This document shows, in pieces, positions 58,718 to 64,000 of a DNA stretch of 64,000 nt. This DNA is from Hominiventricola filiformis. Its GTDB lineage: Bacteria; Bacillota; Clostridia; Lachnospirales; Lachnospiraceae. The notes beneath the pieces were generated by a model. The model had not been told where the DNA came from. It saw nothing but the letters and a program-made list of their open reading frames with translations, and searched no databases. The translations under genes and the position numbers were made by a program. The stretch covers positions 124,001 to 188,000 of the forward strand of contig NZ_JAJEPS010000003.1 of NCBI RefSeq assembly GCF_020686965.1. Reading direction: 5' to 3'. Every line of letters starts with the position of its first letter. Position 1 is the first letter of the stretch.

Positions 58718-59116
58718 ATGTATATGATGAAACGAAATTTTTTGCGATGTGGTATGGCCGGATGGTGTATGGAAATCCTGTGGACCGGCCTTCATTCTTT
58801 TCGAGTCCGGGATCCGAAACTGACCGGACACTCCTCCCTCTGGATGTTTCCCATCTACGGATGCGCCGCCTTTCTGGAACCGCTGATGCGGCGGCTTATC
58901 TCCACCCCTTTCTGGAAACGCGGTCTTATCTATATGCTGTGCATTTATCTGGGGGAATATACCAGCGGTATTCTACTTCGGTACAAGAACGCATGTCCCT
59001 GGAATTATGAAAAAAGCCCCTTTCATATCCAACGTGTGATCCGGCTTGATTTTGCTCCTCTTTGGTTCTGTGCCGGACTCTTTTTTGAACGTCTTCTGAT
59101 GCATTCAGATTCCTGA
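58718..59116 (+). CDS. CmpB-like membrane protein (putative ABC-transporter type IV family)
   Basis: A 132-residue membrane protein with about four helices, resembling PF06541 (putative ABC transporter permease CmpB). Conserved-looking parts: GMAGWCMEILWTGLH, GHSSLWMFPIYGCAAFLEPL, and YLGEYTSGILLRYKNACPWNYE with the CPW signature. Despite the family name no transport role is established. The RBS is poor and the start could be any of three ATGs within the first four codons. It overlaps the folC promoter region on the other strand. No partner ATPase is nearby. Confidence 0.78.
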   Translation: MYMMKRNFLRCGMAGWCMEILWTGLHSFRVRDPKLTGHSSLWMFPIYGCAAFLEPLMRRLISTPFWKRGLIYMLCIYLGEYTSGILLRYKNACPWNYEKSPFHIQRVIRLDFAPLWFCAGLFFERLLMHSDS

Positions 59117-59136
59117 AAAAAATTTTCTTTTTTCTA

Positions 59137-59165
59137 TTGCATTTTTCAGGAGAACGATGTATTAT
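59137..59165 (+). promoter_or_regulatory. Promoter of pyrBI
   Basis: TTGCAT, 17-base spacer, TATTAT (59160-59165), about 50 bases before pyrB. No attenuator or PyrR-binding leader is evident in the short 5' region. Confidence 0.65.
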
Positions 59166-59214
59166 TCCGGGTTAGAGAGTTTTTAATAAAACATCCAAAT
59201 ATTAGGAGGTATCT

Positions 59215-60135
59215 ATGAGACATCTGATGAGTCCCCTGGATTTCAGTGTTGAAGAGCTTGACCATCTTCTGGATCTCGCCCATGACATTGAATTACATCC
59301 GGAAAAGTACGCACATGCCTGTGAGGGTAAAAAACTTGCAACCATTTTCTATGAACCAAGTACCCGTACCCGTCTTAGTTTTGAAGCTGCCATGTTAAAT
59401 CTTGGCGGTAATGTTTTAGGTTTTTCTTCTGCAGCAAGCAGCTCCGCTTCCAAAGGTGAGAGTGTTTCTGATACCATTCGTATGATTTCCTGTTTCGCCG
59501 ATATATGTGCCATGCGTCATCCAAAAGAAGGTGCGCCAATGGTAGCCAGCGCTGTTTCTTCCATTCCGGTGATCAACGCAGGTGACGGCGGTCATCAGCA
59601 TCCCAGCCAGACATTAGCTGATCTTTTAACTATCCGTTCTTTGAAGGGACGACTGGATCATTTTACCATCGGTCTGTGCGGAGACTTAAAATTCGGCCGT
59701 ACCGTTCATTCTCTGGTACGCGCACTTGCACGCTATGAAGGTGTAAAATTCATTTTCATTTCTCCGGAAGAACTGAAGATGCCAAGTTATATTAAAGAAG
59801 AGGTTCTGGAAGCCAACGGTATTCCTTACCGCGAGGTAGAACGTCTGGAAGATGTAATGTCGGATCTGGATGTTCTCTACATGACCCGTGTACAGAAAGA
59901 ACGTTTCTTCAACGAAGAAGATTATGTACGTCTGAAAGATTTCTATATTCTGAACAATCAGAAAATGGAACTGGCAAAAGATGATATGATCGTCATGCAT
60001 CCGCTTCCCAGAGTCAACGAGATCTCTGTCGAAGTGGACAAGGACCCAAGAGCCGCTTATTTCCGTCAGGTACAGTATGGCGTCTACGTTCGTATGGCCC
60101 TGATTCTCACACTTCTGGAGGTAAAAGTATGTTAA
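59215..60135 (+). CDS. pyrB: Aspartate carbamoyltransferase catalytic subunit
   Basis: A 306-residue enzyme for the first committed step of pyrimidine synthesis (carbamoyl phosphate + aspartate). Carbamoyl-phosphate motif FYEPSTRTRLSFEAAMLNLGG, then SSSASKGESVSDTIRM (80s loop Ser and Lys), HQHPSQTLADLLTI, GDLKFGRTVHSLVRAL, MTRVQKERF, and MHPLPRVNEISVEVD. The type follows the E. coli-like class B enzyme that works with PyrI. RBS AGGAGG. It overlaps pyrI by 7 bases (ATGTTAA). Confidence 0.96.
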   Translation: MRHLMSPLDFSVEELDHLLDLAHDIELHPEKYAHACEGKKLATIFYEPSTRTRLSFEAAMLNLGGNVLGFSSAASSSASKGESVSDTIRMISCFADICAMRHPKEGAPMVASAVSSIPVINAGDGGHQHPSQTLADLLTIRSLKGRLDHFTIGLCGDLKFGRTVHSLVRALARYEGVKFIFISPEELKMPSYIKEEVLEANGIPYREVERLEDVMSDLDVLYMTRVQKERFFNEEDYVRLKDFYILNNQKMELAKDDMIVMHPLPRVNEISVEVDKDPRAAYFRQVQYGVYVRMALILTLLEVKVC

Positions 60136-60569
60136 ATATCGGTGGACTTCACGAAGGTTTCGTACTGGACCATATCGAAGCCGGCAAAAGCATGGAAATC
60201 TATAAATATCTGGGACTCGACAAATTTGACTGTACCGTTGCCATTATCAAAAATGCCAAAAGCAACAAGATGGGCAAAAAGGACATTATTAAGATTGAGT
60301 GCCCGATTGATGAAATTGACCTGGATGCACTGGGATTCATCGATCACAACATCACAGTCAATATCATAAAAAATGATAAGATCGTGGAAAAGAAAACTCT
60401 TTCTCTTCCGAAAGAGATTCATAACGTGGCAAAATGCAAAAACCCGCGCTGTATCACTTCCATTGAGCAGGAGCTTGAGCAGGTCTTCCTTCTGACTGAT
60501 CCGAAGAAGGGTATCTACCGCTGTAAATACTGCGAAGAGAAATACACTCACAAAAAGAAAAAAGCTTAA
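60129..60569 (+). CDS. pyrI: Aspartate carbamoyltransferase regulatory subunit
   Basis: A 146-residue allosteric subunit binding CTP/ATP. N-terminal nucleotide domain (VLDHIEAGKSMEIYKYLGLD) and C-terminal zinc domain with CKNPRC and CKYC (four Cys) that contacts PyrB. Start overlaps the pyrB stop, so the subunits are translationally coupled. Presence of PyrI indicates a dodecameric, feedback-regulated ATCase rather than the PyrR-controlled PyrB trimer of Bacillus. Confidence 0.95.
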   Translation: MLNIGGLHEGFVLDHIEAGKSMEIYKYLGLDKFDCTVAIIKNAKSNKMGKKDIIKIECPIDEIDLDALGFIDHNITVNIIKNDKIVEKKTLSLPKEIHNVAKCKNPRCITSIEQELEQVFLLTDPKKGIYRCKYCEEKYTHKKKKA

Positions 60570-60575
60570 TAAAGG

Positions 60576-60610
60576 AAGAGGAATCTGGCATCACTGCTCA
60601 GATTCCTCTT
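60576..60610. terminator. Bidirectional terminator between pyrI and the AI-2E family gene
   Basis: Perfect 12-bp inverted repeat AAGAGGAATCTG / CAGATTCCTCTT with an 11-base loop; plus tail TTATTTCTTC. The stem includes the last codons of the minus-strand gene. Confidence 0.85.
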
Positions 60611-61862
60611 TTATTTCTTCACGTTCTCGTTTCTCCGCCGCCTGCTCATCCAGTCGGTCGTGCATCCATCCTTTGATTAAATGATAGATAAATCCAAAGA
60701 CCGGCACGCCGATGACCATGCCGACAATTCCAAAGACACCGCCGAACAACAGAATCGAAAACAATACCCAGAAACTGCTGAGCTGCGTGGTGTTTCCCAG
60801 AATCTTCGGTCCCAGAATATTTCCATCGAACTGCTGCAAAATGATGATAAACACGACAAAATACACACATTTCAGCGGATCTACCATCAGAATCAGCGCC
60901 GCCGTCGGAATAGCACCGATAAACGGTCCAAAGAACGGAATGATGTTGGTTACTCCAATGATCACACTAACCAGAACTGCATATGGCATATTTACCACAA
61001 CAGTGAACACCATACAGATCAGGCCGATAATGAGTGAATCCAGAAGTTTTCCCTTGACAAATCCTCCCAGATAGTCGTTTAGAATATTCGTCTCTTCAAT
61101 AATCCACTCTGCGCGCTGAAGTTTCAGTTTCTGCCCTCTTTTTTTGCGCCTTTCGTTGATCTCTGTCAGATCACGATAAGGGAAAAATGCCTGCACCATA
61201 AGCCTCGCCTGCCGGCAGAACATTTCCCGGCTGTTCAGGAAATAAACTGCCACGATAAGACCAATGATCAGATTCTTTGCCACACCGATCATAGTCAGAA
61301 GACTGGAAGACACACCGGTAATAATATTATTGATATTAGGAAGCAGACTCGTCTTCGCAAAATTCTGCACATAGTCCACAATATCCGTGGAATACTGCTC
61401 CACATAATTCAGCATCACCGGATTATCTTCCACCAGCTTTTCCAGCCAGGCACTTGCTGTCTGAATATATCCAGGCATGGCTTCCACCAGAAGCAGAATG
61501 CTGTTCACCAGCTGCGGCACCAGCATGGCAATCAACGCATAAATGATCAGGCAGAATAACAGAATACTGCCCAAAATTGCAATTCCTTTAAAGAGACCCT
61601 GCAGCTTCTTTCTTTTTTCCGGTGTTCTGCGGGTAAGCTGTACTTTATCGACCAGATAATTTTCTATAGAATTGCATACCGGTGTCAGAAGATAGGCAAT
61701 CACTGCACCGTAAATAAACGGCATCAGAATATTAGCTATCACTTTTACATAATGTCCCAGTTCTTTCAGCCGGAACACTACAAAGAAGAACAGAATACAC
61801 ATGGCCACCGTCAGAAAAACAGCCAGTCCTTTATAATAGTAATCTTTCCACTTCTCCTTCAT
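60591..61862 (-). CDS. AI-2E family transporter (PerM/YtvI-like)
   Basis: A 423-residue membrane protein with about eight helices. Two N-terminal helices, a long soluble segment (~110-190, with MPGYIQTASAWLEKLVEDNP), then the conserved core (GKLLDSLIIGLICMVFTVVVNMPYAVLVSVIIGVTNIIPFFGPFIGAIPTA), with the signature TNIIPFFGPFIGAIP. The tail is charged. Family members export autoinducer-2-like or other solutes, or act as Na+/H+ antiporters; function is uncertain. It is followed upstream by the tethered binding-protein gene 18 bases away, with which it may be co-transcribed. Confidence 0.9.
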   Translation of the reverse strand: MKEKWKDYYYKGLAVFLTVAMCILFFFVVFRLKELGHYVKVIANILMPFIYGAVIAYLLTPVCNSIENYLVDKVQLTRRTPEKRKKLQGLFKGIAILGSILLFCLIIYALIAMLVPQLVNSILLLVEAMPGYIQTASAWLEKLVEDNPVMLNYVEQYSTDIVDYVQNFAKTSLLPNINNIITGVSSSLLTMIGVAKNLIIGLIVAVYFLNSREMFCRQARLMVQAFFPYRDLTEINERRKKRGQKLKLQRAEWIIEETNILNDYLGGFVKGKLLDSLIIGLICMVFTVVVNMPYAVLVSVIIGVTNIIPFFGPFIGAIPTAALILMVDPLKCVYFVVFIIILQQFDGNILGPKILGNTTQLSSFWVLFSILLFGGVFGIVGMVIGVPVFGFIYHLIKGWMHDRLDEQAAEKREREEIKEESEQ

Positions 61863-61880
61863 ACCTTCGTCCTTTCTTTT

Positions 61881-63194
61881 CTACTGCTGAAGATAGCTGT
61901 TCACGGTACGCTGCAGAATCTTAAGGCTGCTGTCAATGGTTTCATCATTTTCCAGAATCTGTCCGATCTCACTGTCTGCCAGGGCCAGAGCCTGCTCATA
62001 ACGTTTGAACTGCGGTTCAATCTTTCCGTCTTCTATAATTCTGCCCAGAAGACTGCCGCTGATAACCGTATCACTCTCTTCCATGTCCTCCTGTACGATG
62101 CTTTCCATCTCTCTGGATTCCGTCACTGCCTTTAATACGGAAGCCCCCTGGGAATTCCGGAAAATCTCCGTCTGAATGTCTTCATCATAGGTCAGAAGCT
62201 TTAAGAATTCCCACGCCAGCTGTTCACACTTCGTATGAGAACTGATTCCCATAAGCAGCGTATCTACCTGGGAAAGATTGCCCCCCTGATAACCGGCCGG
62301 CATGGTAATACAGTCCCACTGGAAATTCGCATAACGTTTGATCTTATACGGATAGGTCTTATACGTACGGTACTCAGCAAAAGTCAGCGGCATAAACACT
62401 ACATGACCCGCATTAAAGTCTTCCTGCGTCACTTTTTCTCCCTGATACAGATCATTCAGGCGTCTGGTAAACTGGATTGCCTCCGTCACCTTCTCGTCTG
62501 TAAAATTGCTTTCTTTTCCATCCGGTTCAAAGATCTCTCCATTGTTGGAATATACCGCATTCTGCCAGCCGAAATTGTAACATCCAAACTGATCGATCAC
62601 ACCGTCTTCATTGGTATCTCTGGTCACTTTCTGGCAGATACTATACATGGTATCCCAGTTCCAGTCCGGATTGGGCAGGGCGATTCCTTCCTTTGCCAGA
62701 AGGGTTTTATTCACAAACATCAGCGTAGGAACTGTCTCATAGGGAAGTGCATACTGCACATCTCCGTACTGTCCGCTCCGGAATGCACTGCTGTAATATT
62801 TTTCTGTTTCAAAATCCGGGTCTTTTTCCATCAGAGGTTCCAGATTTTTCATAACACCCATGGATGAAAACTGATTAAAATCCGTGCCCAGCACCATAAA
62901 CACATCCGGTTCCTTTCCCGCCAGCAGTTTTCTGGAAAACCACTCGGAATAATCATCTTTACTGATGCCGCTGTAGTAATGGATCTTCACACCTGGATGT
63001 TCTTTTTCAAATCTTGCAATTGCCTTGTCAAAGATGACAAAGCTGTTGGCACTCGCCACATTCCAGTTACTGCCGGTAAACATACCAAACTCCAGAACTG
63101 TCTCCTGTCGGTAATGGATCCATGCTGTTACAGTCATAAGAAGAACCACAGCCGCGACCCCCACCCAGACAAGTACTTTTCTCTGTCTGTTCAT
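61881..63194 (-). CDS. Membrane-tethered extracellular solute-binding protein, family 1
   Basis: A 437-residue periplasmic-type sugar-binding protein; start MNRQRKVLVWVGVAAV follows AGGAGG. Residues ~7-25 form a membrane helix, but there is no lipobox cysteine and no clear cleavage site, so it is probably held by its N-terminal anchor. The mature part is family 1 (FEKEHPGVKIHYYSG, KLLAGKEPDVFMVLGTDF, LPYETVPTLMFVNKTLLAKEGI, WEFLKLLTYDEDIQ). No ABC permeases are present; the gene lies 10 bases after a NarL-type regulator and its kinase, which suggests a ligand-sensing accessory rather than a transporter part. Confidence 0.85.
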   Translation of the reverse strand: MNRQRKVLVWVGVAAVVLLMTVTAWIHYRQETVLEFGMFTGSNWNVASANSFVIFDKAIARFEKEHPGVKIHYYSGISKDDYSEWFSRKLLAGKEPDVFMVLGTDFNQFSSMGVMKNLEPLMEKDPDFETEKYYSSAFRSGQYGDVQYALPYETVPTLMFVNKTLLAKEGIALPNPDWNWDTMYSICQKVTRDTNEDGVIDQFGCYNFGWQNAVYSNNGEIFEPDGKESNFTDEKVTEAIQFTRRLNDLYQGEKVTQEDFNAGHVVFMPLTFAEYRTYKTYPYKIKRYANFQWDCITMPAGYQGGNLSQVDTLLMGISSHTKCEQLAWEFLKLLTYDEDIQTEIFRNSQGASVLKAVTESREMESIVQEDMEESDTVISGSLLGRIIEDGKIEPQFKRYEQALALADSEIGQILENDETIDSSLKILQRTVNSYLQQ

Positions 63195-63204
63195 CCCGCG
63201 CCTC

Positions 63205-63882
63205 CTACTCTTCCAGCTCCGCCAGTTTTCCGGCTGCATTTGTCTGTACAGCCCAGATTGCCAGCTGGGTCCGATCTCTCAAATCCAGCTTGTTCAAAAT
63301 AGTACTTAGATAATTTCTCACAGTACCATCAGAAAGCCCAAGAATTTCTGCGATTTCCTTATTGGAAGCACCTTTTCCTACCTGTACGATAATCTTCCAC
63401 TCCGTCTTTGTCAGCTCCTCCGCCGCTTTATTTCCAACGGTAATGGAGTAGTCTGCCTGTGCCATCTGAGAAAACAGTTTAAATACCTTTGTCGCAATAT
63501 CCGGGTTGATCATAGCCCGTCCACTGTATACCGTCTTGATGGCATTTTCCAATTCATCCATGGACACACCTTTTAAAAGATAACCGCTGGCGCCGAACTT
63601 CAATGCATTGTAGACATACTCGTCATCATCAAATGTCGTCAGAATGATAATCTTGATCTGTGGATAATTTTCTTTGATAATCTTGGTGCACTGTACTCCA
63701 TCCATCTTAGGCATTCGGATATCCATGAGAATCACGTCCGGCTTTTCCTTCCGGATACTGCGGATCACATCCTGCCCGTCCGCCGCCACATCACACACTT
63801 CGATATCTGCTTTGCTGTTCAGCACAATCTGCAGGCTCTGCCGGATCAGTTCCTGATCATCAGCTATTAATACTTTAATCAT
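63205..63882 (-). CDS. NarL/LuxR family response regulator
   Basis: A 225-residue regulator. Receiver: VLIADDQELIRQSLQIVL, phospho-Asp in DVILMDIRMPKMDG, and Lys in GYLLKGVSMDEL. The C-terminal LuxR helix-turn-helix (~160-215) has VGKGASNKEIAEILGLSDGTVRNYLSTILNKLDLRDRTQLAIWA. The start ATG overlaps the end of the kinase gene, so kinase, regulator and binding protein are one transcript. Confidence 0.93.
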   Translation of the reverse strand: MIKVLIADDQELIRQSLQIVLNSKADIEVCDVAADGQDVIRSIRKEKPDVILMDIRMPKMDGVQCTKIIKENYPQIKIIILTTFDDDEYVYNALKFGASGYLLKGVSMDELENAIKTVYSGRAMINPDIATKVFKLFSQMAQADYSITVGNKAAEELTKTEWKIIVQVGKGASNKEIAEILGLSDGTVRNYLSTILNKLDLRDRTQLAIWAVQTNAAGKLAELEE

Positions 63883-64000
63883 ATGTCTCTCCCCATCTGA
63901 TCGGAATCCTTGCAGTCACCGTAAATCCGTTTCTGCCGTCAAAGGATACCGTTCCCTTTAACATTTCAATGCGTTCTTTTATATGCTTGGTGCCAAATCC
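63875..64000 (-). CDS. Sensor histidine kinase C-terminal end, partial
   Basis: The last 41 codons of a kinase whose body lies beyond the right edge. GFGTKHIKERIEMLKG is the ATP-lid G2 box and following helix typical of NarX/DesK-type (HisKA_3) kinases; FTVTARIPI is the final strand. Its stop overlaps the regulator start by several bases (TATGATTAA), so the pairing is clear. Confidence 0.85.
   Translation of the reverse strand, partial: GFGTKHIKERIEMLKGTVSFDGRNGFTVTARIPIRWGETYD

Overview
The window looks like a chromosomal segment of a low-to-mid GC Gram-positive anaerobe, most likely a gut Lachnospiraceae (Clostridia). Pointers are the three-subunit electron-bifurcating type [FeFe] hydrogenase, the rimP-nusA-ylxR-ylxQ-infB-rbfA-nrnA-truB-ribF order, strong AGGAGG ribosome binding sites with several TTG starts, a PD-(D/E)XK 'Rpn-like' transposase family gene with a decayed second copy, and a tmRNA tag ending AEDNLAIAA. 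Species cannot be named from sequence alone. Start codons given here were chosen from ribosome binding sites, so many genes are shorter than the longest open frame.

Left part (1-14.7 kb), mostly minus strand and accessory: a five-gene dipeptide/oligopeptide-type ABC transporter (dppA-B-C-D-F order; dppF runs off the left edge) preceded by an amidohydrolase and a LarA-like (nickel-pincer racemase/isomerase) homologue; a hexapeptide acetyltransferase; a PD-(D/E)XK transposase-family protein plus a remnant of another copy; a HAD phosphatase; and a two-gene unit of a FucI/AraA-like isomerase and an unassigned TIM-barrel protein, divergent from an AEC permease.

Middle (14.7-36.9 kb): SulP anion transporter, PfkB sugar kinase with a small acidic coiled-coil protein, NCS2 purine permease, a VanRS-like two-component system with a large sensor, an operon topB / hexapeptide protein / traX / flavodoxin-like / comB, then tmcAL-kdpD-kdpE on the plus strand. 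Between kdpE and the next operon lies a cobalamin riboswitch with a consensus promoter but no recognisable downstream gene. Then follows a six-gene housekeeping operon: zinc-finger anti-sigma-like protein, polA, coaE, MBL hydrolase, ACT protein and PFL/DUF711.

Right part (37-64 kb): ssrA (tmRNA), a RelA/SpoT-domain alarmone synthetase-like gene, an orphan histidine kinase, the hydCBA hydrogenase operon, tRNA-Leu(CAA), a Na/Pi cotransporter, the nusA-infB translation operon, malic enzyme, pheA, folC, a CmpB-like membrane protein, pyrBI, an AI-2E family exporter, and at the edge a membrane-tethered solute-binding protein with a NarL-type response regulator and the end of its histidine kinase.

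The most unusual items are the orphan cobalamin-riboswitch RNA (30423-30912), the LarA-homologue/amidohydrolase pair, the isomerase/TIM-barrel pair with a dyad over its promoter, the long alarmone-synthetase-like protein, and the tethered binding protein coupled to a two-component system.
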